DNA of 46,331 bases. Origin: Candidatus Zhuqueibacterota bacterium. GTDB lineage: Bacteria; Zhuqueibacterota; Zhuqueibacteria; Residuimicrobiales; JAFGEC01. Under the pieces are notes generated by a model, which made no database searches, was not told where the DNA came from, and was given only the letters and a program-made list of their open reading frames with translations. Location: the NCBI GenBank assembly GCA_016931775.1, contig JAFGEC010000549.1, positions 1-46,331 of the forward strand. The letters run 5' to 3'. The position numbers were made by a program, and so were the translations under genes. Numbering within the stretch: position 1 is the first letter of the stretch; every line of letters starts with the position of its first letter. Of the stretch, positions 1 through 9,653 are shown in pieces.

Positions 1-151
1 AGGAGCCGCCCATTCCCAGTGCCCGGGCGCCGACATCAATGTTTAAAAATCCGGCAGCCGTCGTGCCGACCTTGGTCACTTCCTGGGAAAAAAGTGGCAT
101 TGCCACAAGCAGGCAGGCAAAAAAGATCAAAATTTTCGTTTTCATTTTCAT
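1..151 (-). CDS. PorV/PorQ-like outer-membrane protein, N-terminal part (cut by window edge)
   Basis: Only the first 50 codons are in the window. The ATG at 151 is preceded by a GAGGAC ribosome-binding site. The product starts with a basic n-region, a hydrophobic core and a plausible signal peptidase I site (P-L-F-S-Q), then G-F-L-N-I and G-A-R-A-L-G-M-G-G. This start of the mature protein is characteristic of the PorV/PorQ (UPF0164-like) barrel family, whose PorV member helps release and anchor T9SS cargo. It lies 38 bp downstream of a T9SS-tagged protein and a TonB-dependent receptor on the same strand, so one operon is likely. The family call rests on the N-terminus alone; another FadL-like barrel is possible. 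Confidence 0.7.
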   Translation of the reverse strand, partial: MKMKTKILIFFACLLVAMPLFSQEVTKVGTTAAGFLNIDVGARALGMGGS

Positions 152-189
152 GTCCTCATGATAATGTATTTTCTATTTCTTTTTCAACA

Positions 190-3100
190 TTATTTAATAA
201 TGGCAAATTTGCCGATCTTTTGTCCCAATTCACCGGCGTCGACGTGATAGACATAAACACCATAGGCGATATCGAGAAGATCTTTGGACTGCATATCCCA
301 CACCTCAGTACCGTCATATGCAGGATTATCGTGTTCGATAGTATCCACCAACTGCCCGCGGATATTAAAAATCCGGATGGTACATTTCTGCGGCAAATGA
401 GTAAAATGCAACTCGCGAGGCCCGCGTCCGTTAGCATAGGGATTCAAGGGCTCCCAGGAATTTGCCACTACATAGGGATTGGGAACAACTCTGATGCGGT
501 CTATATCCGCCTTGGCTACCTTTTGGTCGACATGCTCGGCTATCGTCGTAAATTCAAACATATCATTCGACAAAAAAGGCTTAAAAATATAGAGATTCAA
601 ATAATCACCGGGACCGGGATTGTTATGCAAAGAATCGTCAGATGCAACATCCAGTGAAAACTCCCATCCGTAAATCAACGAATCGTTCTCGTCCGGCTCA
701 AGAAAAATAATCAGATCGGCCTGGCTTCTTTGGGTAAAACCGGTAAATTTACCCTCTTCACCTTCAAGCACATCTCTTTCCCAAAAAGCAAAATCGATAT
801 CCTTGCCGTTGGTCATATTGGTAATTTTAAAATTGACCGGTATGGCCGGCAGTTTTCTGGTCGTTGAGATCGACACGGTGGTTGCCGTATCTATTCCAAT
901 CTCGCCGAATTCAATGCGGTAATCGGCGGCTTTCGGCATGCCGTTGGTTCTTGAATACTTGAACGATTGAGCAATAAAATCATAAATATTGTTACGATTC
1001 CATGCCGACCTTATCGAATCAACGACCATCCGTGTATGATTTTGCAAGGTAAGCTGGAAACCGTCGATAATCGGAAGAATATCACCGGTTTCAATGTCCG
1101 TGCTTTTGTTGATTTCAGTCGTATCGGGATGGGCCGGATCTGTGATATTGATAATCGTGACATTTTTTGTTCCCGGATAATCACGGGTGTCGATTTGTTG
1201 GATCGTATCTTCAAACACCACACGGTAGGTATTTTGATCCTTTATAAGCCGCGGATTGACCATCTCATATCCCAGTTTTCCGGTTCCGGTACTTCCGGGC
1301 AGTGGGTCGAGATTTTTAAGCGTCGCTGAAACAAAGCCAGCCGAAGGCGCTTCGGGCCTGGCGATGACCACATTGACACCCTTTTCGATCTCACCGGAAG
1401 TCGCAACGGAAATAAACTTGGAACATTCCGAAGGAGCGATACCTCCATCGGGAAGGCCGTGGTCATAAGATGTAACGGCATAATAATACGTATATCCGTT
1501 TTTCGCCGTGGAATCCGTCCAGGTATTCACGATTCCGGTATTATCACCCATATAAAAATTGATACCCTTGACGTGAACGCCAGAGTAACCCGAGTATTCG
1601 TTATCCAGATCGAATTGTTTGAGAGGTACACGGTAGGTCACCGATCCTTTTCCATCGGTTACAGGGATCATGTCGTTAAAACCGGGATCGGTCGAACGGT
1701 ATATCCGGTAACCCTCAAAATCCTCTCCGGAGATCGGATCGATGGAATACTCCGCTGCATCGTCCCATATCAGGGTTACCATATTGTCGCCGGCGATGGC
1801 CTCAACCGTTGGAATAATGGGCGCTTTGCTGAAATTATAATTCTCATTATAAGCTTTGGCGACCCAGCGTTTATTTTCGAGAAAATCGTCAAGATTGATG
1901 CCGCACATAATACCCATGGAGAACCGTTCGACACTGCCGGGTTTCATGGGGAAATAACCGGAGCCGTACAACAGCTCGACATTTAAATTTTGCAGCAAAT
2001 CATCAAAAAATCCGGGAACAATATTTTCCCAAACAATCTCGTCCTCATAATGGGGAATATTCGGCCACTCATAGAGCGTAAAACTGGTCAGACCGATCAT
2101 GTCCGTTTCGTCGATATCGGTTCTATCGATATGCGGTTCACCATTGGTGGGTTTGCCGTCACCTTCTCCCAAATCGCCGGTTCTCGGCACACCGTCGGCC
2201 CCCACATCATCGAAATTAATATCCCAGTCGCCGTCATTATCGATACCGTCGTCCCGCCGTTCTTCCATCAGAATATTGTCCTCACCCTCACCGGTTAAGT
2301 AATTGATATATTTAAGACCGGTATAAAGATAAACCTGCACTTCAGCACCGGGCTCACCGATGAGTGAGCCATTATTTTCATCGATCACACCGTTCAGGTT
2401 ATCGTCAACCAGATTGTTGGGAATTTCCTCCATCACCTTGCCCGGCCAGAACTTGAATACCAGGTCCTGGTACTGTACATAAACCGTATCGTTGGGCATC
2501 GAGGTGACGGTTCTTTTAAAGGTTTTATAATCGGTAAGCACAATCTGTTGACCGGCAATGAGTGTCGTCGGCTCGAACATTGTTTCCGAAATGATGGGGC
2601 CCGAACCCATCGCGCCGTCACCATCGTTATCGACGCCGTCGTAAAAGTTGCCGGGGCTTTCGAGAAACGCGCCGCCGAAATAGCCGACCGGCGTCCAGCC
2701 GCCGGCACCGATATCGTCGTAATCGAACAAGTAGGCCACATCTTCCTCCTTGTTATAAGCGCCGTTGTCGTCTCCGCCGTCGCCGCCGGTCATGGTATCG
2801 CCCATATTGTTGCCGAATTTATAGGCAAACACCATTTTATCGTGTTCATGGGTGCCGACATTTTCCAGATCGTACAAAACAAACAGTGCGTCTTCCACCA
2901 GTGCGTTGGACCACTGAAAACCGCGCACGTACATTCTCAAGCCCAGCCCGCGCCGGCTGCGATCGGTGGAATCGGGATAAAACTTGAACTCTTGATTATT
3001 ATAATCATCCGAAACAAAATAGGATTCTTCATCAGCGTTAAAATTGTTTTTTCCAAAGTAACCGTTCCAGGAGCCCGGCCAGCCCGGATCCACCGGGTCA

Positions 3101-3555
3101 TCAAACCTGTCCGGCCAGGTTGCCGGCCAGGCATCTCTCCACTTTGTCATGGCAATGCGGGACTGATCGGGATCGGCAAAACCCGGCAACGGCAAAAAGG
3201 TCCACCAGTCACCATCCGGTGACCGGTCGCCGGTTGAATAGGAAATGGCACAGCTTTTTACGGTGCTGATGATATGTTTCACTTCGTTTTCAGTATCCAG
3301 CACTTCGGAACCGACAAAAGTGTTACCGTCGATCATATAGATATGCCCGGAGTTGATGGGCCACTCACCGGCAATATCCGGAGGACTGGTGACCTGGCCG
3401 AATGTCCCGTCGTTATAAAACGTGGTTCTAAACTGGTTTCCGGCGTGCAGGCCGCTTTTCAATTCATCAAAATCGCCGTGCAGACCCTCCATCTGTCCGT
3501 AGAGAGCCGTTATGGACAGAAAAGCAAACAGAATTAATAATTTCAGAAATTTCAT
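190..3555 (-). CDS. Large secreted protein with T9SS type-A sorting domain
   Basis: About 1121 residues. The start at 3555 was chosen because AAAGGAG sits 6 nt upstream; an ATG seven codons earlier lacks a site. A signal peptide (M-K-F-L-K-L-L-I-L, ending A-L-Y-G-Q) comes first. Several acidic calcium-loop-like stretches follow (D-G-V-D-N-D-G-D-G near residue 310, D-D-N-L-N-G-V-I-D-E-N near 390, D-G-I-D-N-D-G-D near 440), reminiscent of thrombospondin type 3 or dockerin loops. A fibronectin-III-like region lies near 630-735. The last ~90 residues, starting near V-V-P-N-P-Y-V-V, form a T9SS C-terminal domain ending G-K-F-A-I-I-K. The gene lies 21 bp after the TonB receptor gene and just before the PorV-like gene. 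It is probably a surface partner of the receptor; the substrate is unknown. Confidence 0.8.
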   Translation of the reverse strand: MKFLKLLILFAFLSITALYGQMEGLHGDFDELKSGLHAGNQFRTTFYNDGTFGQVTSPPDIAGEWPINSGHIYMIDGNTFVGSEVLDTENEVKHIISTVKSCAISYSTGDRSPDGDWWTFLPLPGFADPDQSRIAMTKWRDAWPATWPDRFDDPVDPGWPGSWNGYFGKNNFNADEESYFVSDDYNNQEFKFYPDSTDRSRRGLGLRMYVRGFQWSNALVEDALFVLYDLENVGTHEHDKMVFAYKFGNNMGDTMTGGDGGDDNGAYNKEEDVAYLFDYDDIGAGGWTPVGYFGGAFLESPGNFYDGVDNDGDGAMGSGPIISETMFEPTTLIAGQQIVLTDYKTFKRTVTSMPNDTVYVQYQDLVFKFWPGKVMEEIPNNLVDDNLNGVIDENNGSLIGEPGAEVQVYLYTGLKYINYLTGEGEDNILMEERRDDGIDNDGDWDINFDDVGADGVPRTGDLGEGDGKPTNGEPHIDRTDIDETDMIGLTSFTLYEWPNIPHYEDEIVWENIVPGFFDDLLQNLNVELLYGSGYFPMKPGSVERFSMGIMCGINLDDFLENKRWVAKAYNENYNFSKAPIIPTVEAIAGDNMVTLIWDDAAEYSIDPISGEDFEGYRIYRSTDPGFNDMIPVTDGKGSVTYRVPLKQFDLDNEYSGYSGVHVKGINFYMGDNTGIVNTWTDSTAKNGYTYYYAVTSYDHGLPDGGIAPSECSKFISVATSGEIEKGVNVVIARPEAPSAGFVSATLKNLDPLPGSTGTGKLGYEMVNPRLIKDQNTYRVVFEDTIQQIDTRDYPGTKNVTIINITDPAHPDTTEINKSTDIETGDILPIIDGFQLTLQNHTRMVVDSIRSAWNRNNIYDFIAQSFKYSRTNGMPKAADYRIEFGEIGIDTATTVSISTTRKLPAIPVNFKITNMTNGKDIDFAFWERDVLEGEEGKFTGFTQRSQADLIIFLEPDENDSLIYGWEFSLDVASDDSLHNNPGPGDYLNLYIFKPFLSNDMFEFTTIAEHVDQKVAKADIDRIRVVPNPYVVANSWEPLNPYANGRGPRELHFTHLPQKCTIRIFNIRGQLVDTIEHDNPAYDGTEVWDMQSKDLLDIAYGVYVYHVDAGELGQKIGKFAIIK

Positions 3556-3576
3556 AATTTTCTCCTTTAATTCCAA

Positions 3577-6564
3577 TTAGAAATTGAGAGCGACACCAAC
3601 CTGAATCTGCCGTGGCGTCGTATACCAGCCGGGCTGATTCACGTAATCATCGATTGTACCAATCCGGTTTGCAGCATAAGTGATCATACTGGGTCTAATT
3701 TCCGTTGTATAATCCGGCGAACCGGTATCACTGTATACCGATGTGGCATCGAGCTGGTCCGTGAGGTTGTAAACATTCATAAACACATCCATATTTATCC
3801 TACCCAGATCGAACCGTCTGCTCACATACAGATCGAGACTTTTCTGATTGGGCAACCGGGAACTGTTCTCCTTTAATCCAACATAAGCTGCACTACCGAG
3901 AACTTCACCGCGGACGAAACTGGGTGTATAGGGACGGCCAGACCAATAACGGCCGATCAACGAAGCGGTCCATTTTCCGATATTATAGATAATTGACCCG
4001 TTGACGGTATGATTCTGGTCCCAGTTCATCGGAATGAGAGAAAGACGAGGCTCTTCCTGGGCCGTAATGGCGTTGAAGGCATCATTCGGGTTGGAATAAG
4101 TTCCCTCGACAATTTGAAACGAGTAGTCAAGCCGGGCGGAAAAATTATTTGAATGGCGTTTGATGATTTTCAGCGTGATTCCCCGTACGTTTTCGTAATC
4201 CTTGTTTTCATATTGCGAGTATTTGATAGCGGGATTCGGCGTTTCCACGAGCGGACTGGTGCCGACCCAATCACGGACATCACGGTAAAACAGGGTCGCA
4301 TCGATGCCCAGATCACGGGTGATTTGCTGCTGCAAACCGATTTCATACATGACCGTCTTTTGCGGGTTCAGGTCGGCATTGCCGAATATTCGATAACCGC
4401 CGCTGGGGTCGATCTTGAAATCCGGATTGGAGTATAAATACTGAAATTGCGGTATCTGGAAAAAGTGTCCGTAAGAAAAATGGATGACGCCCCGATCAGT
4501 AATCGGATACGCCAGGCCCAAACGCGGGCTCACCTGTGTTTTAGCACTCACATCCTCATGCATGAGAGCCCGGCGTTCATCCGGTGTATATTCGACAAAA
4601 TTTGCTTTGTACGCTTCCAGTTCCTGAGGCGTCATTTTTTTATCCGGTGCGATCCAGTCCTTGTAGATGTGTTCATTTTTAAAAGGATCATAAATACTCG
4701 GATCCGACGGATCAACCAGCTTGACATGGTTGGCGTTAAAATAATCAAAGCGCAAACCGAAATTGACGATTAAATCCTCAAGTTCGATTTTGTCCTGCAC
4801 ATATGCGGAAAATTCTTGCGGTTTGCGGTTGTATTGTTGATAATAAATCGTCTCCTGACCGGGAATCGAAGGTTCGTACGGGTCGACTTGCTGACCGTCA
4901 ACGAATTTTGGGCGGATGGTAAAGCTTTTCAGCTTGAGCTCATGCAAACGGCCTTCAAATCCGAATTTAAGAAAATGATCCCTGCTAATTTGGCTGGCCA
5001 AATCGAACTTTGTAATCCAATAGGATGTGCTTCGATTGTAATGCCCCATGTCCATGCCTGCCTTATTAAAACTGTAGGTCGTAGGTGCCGCAGATGAATC
5101 CTGGTGCAGGTAACCCTCCGGCCCATTGGGATCTATAATCCAATCAAAAGCGGCACGGACATCCTTGAGCGCTTCTAAACGCGCTTTTTGTACCGGATCC
5201 GACGGATCGAGGATCAGCGTTTCCGCAATTCCATTTGCCGAATCGGGAGCGAACCGGGCCAGGTACTTGACCGTTGCCGTTGGATCTTCAAAGACGTACG
5301 ATTCATTTTCGTTGTAAAATTTATTAATCCGCAATTCGTAATAAGTCTTGGGCGACAACACATGATTAATGGCAAAAATGTGTGTCATTCCGTTGCCAAA
5401 ACCCTGTGAAACACCGTTGGGATTATATTTGTAGCCTTGATTGTAACTTCGCTCGGAATGCGATTGATTCCAGAACACGTTATAGCTGACTTTGAAATTG
5501 GATGATACTCTATAGGTCAGTTTACCCTGCATGGAATACCGCTCATACGGATTCATCGGCACGAGCGAACTGTCACCTGGTGTTCCCATCGGCGTAAACC
5601 ATTCCCGGCCGTACAGGTGTCCTTCGTTGTAGACATATCGTCCGTTGACAAAAAATGTAATATCATCGAGAAAAGGCACTGGGCCGCTCAAGCTGAAATC
5701 GGCATCATAGTTGGGATTATAATCACGCAACGGATAACTTTTCTCACCGACGGCATTCATCGTGCCGTTTTCCTGCTCGACGATCCGGACATCTTTCAGT
5801 ACGCTGAACTGATCTGCGTTGCTGATATAGTCGCCAACATAACCTCGAAACTGGCCGGTATATTTCGGTCCGCCCTCTTTGGTTATAATGTTAACGATAC
5901 CGGACATGGCTTGGCCATATTCTGCGTTAAAGGTACCGCTGACAACCTGCAGCTCTTCGATGGCGGCATTTTCAACGGTGACGCCCATACTACCGGAAAA
6001 TTGATCGGTGGTAGAAACACCATCCACCCAATAAGCGACCTCACCAGCACGGCCGCCGCGGATGTGCAAATTGTTGCCGGATTTTACGATACCTGCCTGC
6101 AGTTCCAACACATCGCCGATTTCCTGCACAGGCAGATCTGCAATTTCCGATGCGTTCACAGACGAAAGCGAAGACGTCATGTCCCGGCTCACCAGCGGAC
6201 GTTCGGCAACAACCGTTACCTCTTCACCTGCATCGAGGACGGTAGCCTGCAGTGCGATTTTAAGCGGCGTGGTCATATCGATGGAAACGCGAACATTCTG
6301 CAGAACGTGTACCTTGTATCCCATCATCGAAGCCCGCAAAGTATAGACACCGGGTGGAATGTTGAGGATAATAAAGTTACCGTCCAAATCAGAAGCCGCC
6401 CCCATTGTTGTTCCATCAATAATGACGTTTACACCGGGGAGACCTTCTCCGGATTCGGCGTCAGACACCTTGCCGGATATCTTTCCGGTCGTGCCGCCAT
6501 ACAGTAAAACCCCGTGTAAGGACAGCAAAACAACAGCAACCAGCAGTGCAAATTTGACTTTCAT
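3577..6564 (-). CDS. TonB-dependent receptor with carboxypeptidase-regulatory-like domain
   Basis: About 995 residues. A GTG directly precedes the ATG; I chose the ATG at 6564 because GAGGAG is then 6 nt away. The order is signal peptide (1-25), carboxypeptidase-regulatory-like beta sandwich (about 27-105; G-K-V-S-D-A-E-S-G-E, P-G-V-N-V-I-I), plug domain (about 125-235; L-H-I-R-G-G-R and V-D-G-V-S-T) and a 22-strand-type barrel to an aromatic end (V-A-L-N-F). This is the SusC-like architecture of FCB outer-membrane importers energised by TonB. No SusD gene is adjacent; a T9SS-tagged protein and a PorV-like protein follow instead. The substrate cannot be told from the sequence. Confidence 0.93.
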   Translation of the reverse strand: MKVKFALLVAVVLLSLHGVLLYGGTTGKISGKVSDAESGEGLPGVNVIIDGTTMGAASDLDGNFIILNIPPGVYTLRASMMGYKVHVLQNVRVSIDMTTPLKIALQATVLDAGEEVTVVAERPLVSRDMTSSLSSVNASEIADLPVQEIGDVLELQAGIVKSGNNLHIRGGRAGEVAYWVDGVSTTDQFSGSMGVTVENAAIEELQVVSGTFNAEYGQAMSGIVNIITKEGGPKYTGQFRGYVGDYISNADQFSVLKDVRIVEQENGTMNAVGEKSYPLRDYNPNYDADFSLSGPVPFLDDITFFVNGRYVYNEGHLYGREWFTPMGTPGDSSLVPMNPYERYSMQGKLTYRVSSNFKVSYNVFWNQSHSERSYNQGYKYNPNGVSQGFGNGMTHIFAINHVLSPKTYYELRINKFYNENESYVFEDPTATVKYLARFAPDSANGIAETLILDPSDPVQKARLEALKDVRAAFDWIIDPNGPEGYLHQDSSAAPTTYSFNKAGMDMGHYNRSTSYWITKFDLASQISRDHFLKFGFEGRLHELKLKSFTIRPKFVDGQQVDPYEPSIPGQETIYYQQYNRKPQEFSAYVQDKIELEDLIVNFGLRFDYFNANHVKLVDPSDPSIYDPFKNEHIYKDWIAPDKKMTPQELEAYKANFVEYTPDERRALMHEDVSAKTQVSPRLGLAYPITDRGVIHFSYGHFFQIPQFQYLYSNPDFKIDPSGGYRIFGNADLNPQKTVMYEIGLQQQITRDLGIDATLFYRDVRDWVGTSPLVETPNPAIKYSQYENKDYENVRGITLKIIKRHSNNFSARLDYSFQIVEGTYSNPNDAFNAITAQEEPRLSLIPMNWDQNHTVNGSIIYNIGKWTASLIGRYWSGRPYTPSFVRGEVLGSAAYVGLKENSSRLPNQKSLDLYVSRRFDLGRINMDVFMNVYNLTDQLDATSVYSDTGSPDYTTEIRPSMITYAANRIGTIDDYVNQPGWYTTPRQIQVGVALNF

Positions 6565-7222
6565 CACTCTCTCCTCACTTTTAATTATGTTATATGTTTA
6601 ATGATTATGCTTTTCACTTCAATGCAAATGAGTGATCCGGTTGATTATCCGTGTAATTAATGTTCGCGAGACTTAAAACTGTGTTTTTCAAACATTGAGA
6701 TAACATCCGGTGATATTGAGATAAAATAACTAACCATGTCATCAAATTTTCAGATGTGTCCGAGCAAAGATGCTGTGCAGGTCTATATATATCACGGAAA
6801 AGAATAACTTTTATTAGTAGGTGCGTACCACGACGCCGAAAAGAAGTAACTTTTTTACACCGGTTCAAAAATAAATAAAGTTTCAATGATATACTCTGTA
6901 ACAACTGAACCATACACAAAGCCATACAGGGGGGTTCGTAACGATATCACACTCATTCAAAGATTGCCGCTTGTTTCAGTTTCTCCTGTACACCGGAAAG
7001 TCAGGAGACCTCCTTACTATGAGCAAAATTTGAATATAAATTAGTTTGAACAAAGTATAAAAAGTATCGATAAATGTCAAGGCTAATTTTTTCGAAAATG
7101 TTAAGTAGTTTTCCTTTTTAAGCTGAGTCGGCCTGATTAGGCTGCTTTTATCTTGTGAACTATTATGAGATAAAGTGAAATCACTTGGTATTTATATGAA
7201 CGAGTTTTGATAAAAAGCCACA
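6565..7222. other. Intergenic region upstream of the TonB receptor operon
   Basis: About 650 bp with no supported gene. An open frame at 6614-6925 on the minus strand has no ribosome-binding site and no family-like composition, so it is not called. The stretch should hold the promoter of the receptor operon and the end of the lipoprotein transcript; I see no convincing -35/-10 pair. The only clear structure is the hairpin at 6982-7008. Confidence 0.5.
6982..7008. other. Inverted repeat / hairpin
   Basis: TCTCCTG at 6982-6988 pairs perfectly with CAGGAGA at 7002-7008 across a 13-nt loop. It lies about 215 nt past the stop of the lipoprotein gene on the minus strand. No T-run follows on either strand, so it is not a standard terminator. 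Confidence 0.35.
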
Positions 7223-8722
7223 TCACTCAGCGACCGGCGGCTTCACCACTGAATCAGCAAGTGTTTGGGTGGTCACAAAAAAGAAAGCGGGTGAAGCGAC
7301 CGGATACGGTGCGCCCGGTTGCATGGCGAACAGATTCACACGGGTTAATTCTATACTATCCAATGCGGCTTCATCAATGATCATTTGATCATTGTACTTT
7401 TTCCACAGATCATCGAGATAACCATCAAAAAATCGATTCATGGCCAGATTGCTCGATGTATCGATATCATCGCGCTGCTTTGCAGATTTAAGAACCTGAT
7501 TGCGGAAATCGATGGCGACTGTTGCATCAATCCACATAGATTTTATACGTTTCACCTCGGGATCCTGGTCCAGTTTTTGTTTATAGGCTTCTTTGGTTAA
7601 AAATACATCCCTGACCAGATCGACGACAGCCAGGCGGAACTTTTCGCGCCACGGTAAATTTTCAAATTGCTGCGGCCTGTATACCAGTGGATGGGACATA
7701 AGCGCCTGGCGGAAATCACCTACGGTCCACAATTCGCCATCCAGCTCAAAAAACGGCAAATCCAATATATCCTCTTCATCCATCAACTGTCCGGCAGTCA
7801 TCCCGCCTTCGTCACCCTGCCAGAACGCCTTTAAAATTGCATTCTTCTCTCGTGCTTCCTGGGCCTGTTCGACACGATAAAAAAGATCCGCCAGCATTTT
7901 AAATGTTTCCGGATTAAATTCAATCCTTTTCCCCTTCATGACCTCTTTAACATACTGCCACCATCGAGTGTGAGCCTGATTTTGTGCCAGCTTTTCTTTG
8001 ACTTGTTGATATCGAATCGCTGCATCAAAACCGATAGCCGGGACGATTCGGTAATCCGCCACTCGCATAATGATCCAATTTGCATCATCCACCTGGATAG
8101 GGCCCAGCACCGTTCCAGTATCAAGTGGAGCGGAAAAAAGTGCTTCATGGATGCGCTGATCGTCGGGGTCTCGAAATTTCACCGTATGCTTTGGCCTTTT
8201 GGCTTTATCACCCAATTGGGTAAAAAGATAGGCAGCGGAATCCGGTGAGGACTTAATCTTTGCCGATAGCTCCTGTCCCAGCTTGTTATTGTGGATCGAA
8301 TAAAATTCCACATCATACTCACGGCTGGCGAGCTGGTAGGCTTTTTTGATATCACTGCTATCCAATTCCACCTTATCAATAGCCTGCTTATAGTACAGCC
8401 GCTCCCGCATGGTCTGTTCCTGGATACCTTTTATAAATGCCTGAAAACCTTTACTTTGCGCCACGCGATTACTATCACCGGCCTCCATGGCAAACATCTT
8501 TTCATAAATTAGATTTTTCAAGAGGGTCTTTTTATAGGTTTTGCGGTCCTGTGCCGGTATATCAGGCCGAACGGTCAATTCGGTTCTTCGGCGGAACTCA
8601 TCTACAGAAATTGTGCGGTCTCCAACCGTTACCAGAATTTTTTCCTCAACTGGCACATTTTTTGCACATTGAAAAAGCAGAAAAAATAATATGATAGATA
8701 AAAGACGGTATTTTGAAATCAA
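7223..8722 (-). CDS. SurA/PpiC-like peptidyl-prolyl isomerase lipoprotein
   Basis: 499 residues. The start is TTG at 8722, with GGAGGAG immediately upstream and no in-frame ATG before the signal sequence ends. The N-terminus is a lipoprotein signal with lipobox L-F-Q-C (Cys19), so the protein should be lipid-anchored on the periplasmic side. The next ~100 residues (V-T-V-G-D-R-T-I-S-V-D-E-F) match the N-terminal chaperone region of SurA/PpiC/PrsA-type proteins. A degenerate parvulin-like segment follows near 155-230 (L-G-P-I-Q-V-D-D-A-N-W-I-I-M-R-V). The rest is helical and charged. Likely role: outer-membrane protein folding in the periplasm. Catalytic competence of the parvulin segment is doubtful. 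Confidence 0.72.
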   Translation of the reverse strand: MISKYRLLSIILFFLLFQCAKNVPVEEKILVTVGDRTISVDEFRRRTELTVRPDIPAQDRKTYKKTLLKNLIYEKMFAMEAGDSNRVAQSKGFQAFIKGIQEQTMRERLYYKQAIDKVELDSSDIKKAYQLASREYDVEFYSIHNNKLGQELSAKIKSSPDSAAYLFTQLGDKAKRPKHTVKFRDPDDQRIHEALFSAPLDTGTVLGPIQVDDANWIIMRVADYRIVPAIGFDAAIRYQQVKEKLAQNQAHTRWWQYVKEVMKGKRIEFNPETFKMLADLFYRVEQAQEAREKNAILKAFWQGDEGGMTAGQLMDEEDILDLPFFELDGELWTVGDFRQALMSHPLVYRPQQFENLPWREKFRLAVVDLVRDVFLTKEAYKQKLDQDPEVKRIKSMWIDATVAIDFRNQVLKSAKQRDDIDTSSNLAMNRFFDGYLDDLWKKYNDQMIIDEAALDSIELTRVNLFAMQPGAPYPVASPAFFFVTTQTLADSVVKPPVAE

Positions 8723-8757
8723 TTCTCCTCCAGTTCAAATATTTTTCATAAAAACAT

Positions 8758-8786
8758 AACGTAAAAAATCATTTCATAAATGTCAA
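8758..8786 (-). promoter_or_regulatory. Candidate sigma70-type promoter for the lipoprotein gene
   Basis: Read on the minus strand there is TTGACA (8781-8786), a 17-bp spacer and TACGTT (8758-8763). The -35 is perfect, the -10 weak. It lies in the 86-bp gap between the divergent lipoprotein and HU genes. Confidence 0.45.
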
Positions 8787-8808
8787 GTACAAAAGAAAAG
8801 AACACATT

Positions 8809-9081
8809 ATGAATACAACGGAAATCGTAAAAGAACTTGCCGTACGGCAACAATTGACTCAAAAAGAGGCCCGAAGCAGACTGGACAGCACATTTGCTGT
8901 CTTTAAAAGGATATTCGGTAAAAGTGACGGTTTTGCTCTGCCGGGATTTGGCTCTTTTAGAGTTCGTAAGCGCAACAAACGCAAATCGTTCAATCCTCAA
9001 AAACGCCAGTTCATGCAATTACCGCCCAAAACGATCCTCAGTTTTCGTCCGGCTGCCACATTAAAGAAAAAAATGAAATAA
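8809..9081 (+). CDS. HU/IHF-family DNA-binding protein
   Basis: 90 residues, the normal length for HU. The N-terminal helical dimerisation region (T-E-I-V-K-E-L-A, L-T-Q-K-E-A-R) is followed by the family signature turn L-P-G-F-G-S-F-R-V-R-K and a beta-arm region that ends I-L-S-F-R-P-A-A. The arm is basic and its tip is atypical (F-M-Q-L-P-P instead of the usual N-P-x-T-G-E run). Expected role: nucleoid-associated DNA bending. It is the first gene of a two-gene plus-strand unit and diverges from the lipoprotein gene. Confidence 0.88.
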   Translation: MNTTEIVKELAVRQQLTQKEARSRLDSTFAVFKRIFGKSDGFALPGFGSFRVRKRNKRKSFNPQKRQFMQLPPKTILSFRPAATLKKKMK

Positions 9082-9092
9082 GAGGAAGGATA

Positions 9093-9653
9093 ATGGATAA
9101 AAAATTGACATTAAAACAACTGGTCTCTTTGGTGTCCAGGTCAGATGGCGTTTCTCAGACTGAAGCTAAAAGGTTTTTGAAAGAATTAACACAAATCATA
9201 CAGCAGGGACTACAGCGCGACGGCCTGGTTCGTGTTGCCGGATTGGGAATATTTAAATTAAAGTGGGTCAAGGCGCGCACCATGCGGAACATTCAGACAG
9301 GAGAAGACCTTTTTATACCGGGGCATAATCGCATCTATTTCAAGCCGGAAAAAGAGTTGAGAGATTTTGTCAACAGACGCTACGCGGACTTGGTACCCAG
9401 ACTCATCGGCAAACCGAAACCACCGCCGCTACTGTTAAAAGCCAATGAGAACCTGCTTGAAGATCCGGATATGATTCCGGTTGGGATAGAGCTTCGCATC
9501 CCGCAATTGGAAGGTACAGAGATTCAACTTACACATAACGATTCATTGAATATTTCCCAGGGATACGAGCAGGCTTTTCTAGCCTATAAATTTACGGGAA
9601 AGGAGACAGTGCAGGATTTTAAAAAGGTGGCAGATACTTTCAGGCCGGAATAA
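9093..9653 (+). CDS. HU-family protein with C-terminal extension
   Basis: 186 residues, about twice a normal HU. AGGAAGG precedes the ATG, 11 bp after the first HU gene. Residues 1-95 are HU-like (L-T-L-K-Q-L-V-S-L-V, L-V-R-V-A-G-L-G-I-F-K-L-K, R-N-I-Q-T-G-E, I-Y-F-K-P-E-K-E-L). From about residue 105 comes a proline-rich linker (K-P-K-P-P-P-L-L-L) and a ~75-residue tail that I do not recognise. The tail could mediate oligomerisation or partner binding. The stop codon abuts the stop of the convergent CNNM-family gene with no spacer. Confidence 0.8.
   Translation: MDKKLTLKQLVSLVSRSDGVSQTEAKRFLKELTQIIQQGLQRDGLVRVAGLGIFKLKWVKARTMRNIQTGEDLFIPGHNRIYFKPEKELRDFVNRRYADLVPRLIGKPKPPPLLLKANENLLEDPDMIPVGIELRIPQLEGTEIQLTHNDSLNISQGYEQAFLAYKFTGKETVQDFKKVADTFRPE

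Noticed and set aside
6614-6925. 103-codon minus-strand open frame upstream of the TonB receptor gene
   Set aside because: No ribosome-binding site, no family resemblance, and composition like translated noncoding DNA.
7120-7160. Short GC-rich hairpin with CTTTTAT after it, resembling a plus-strand terminator
   Set aside because: The stem is only 6 bp with a wobble pair, and no plus-strand gene precedes it.
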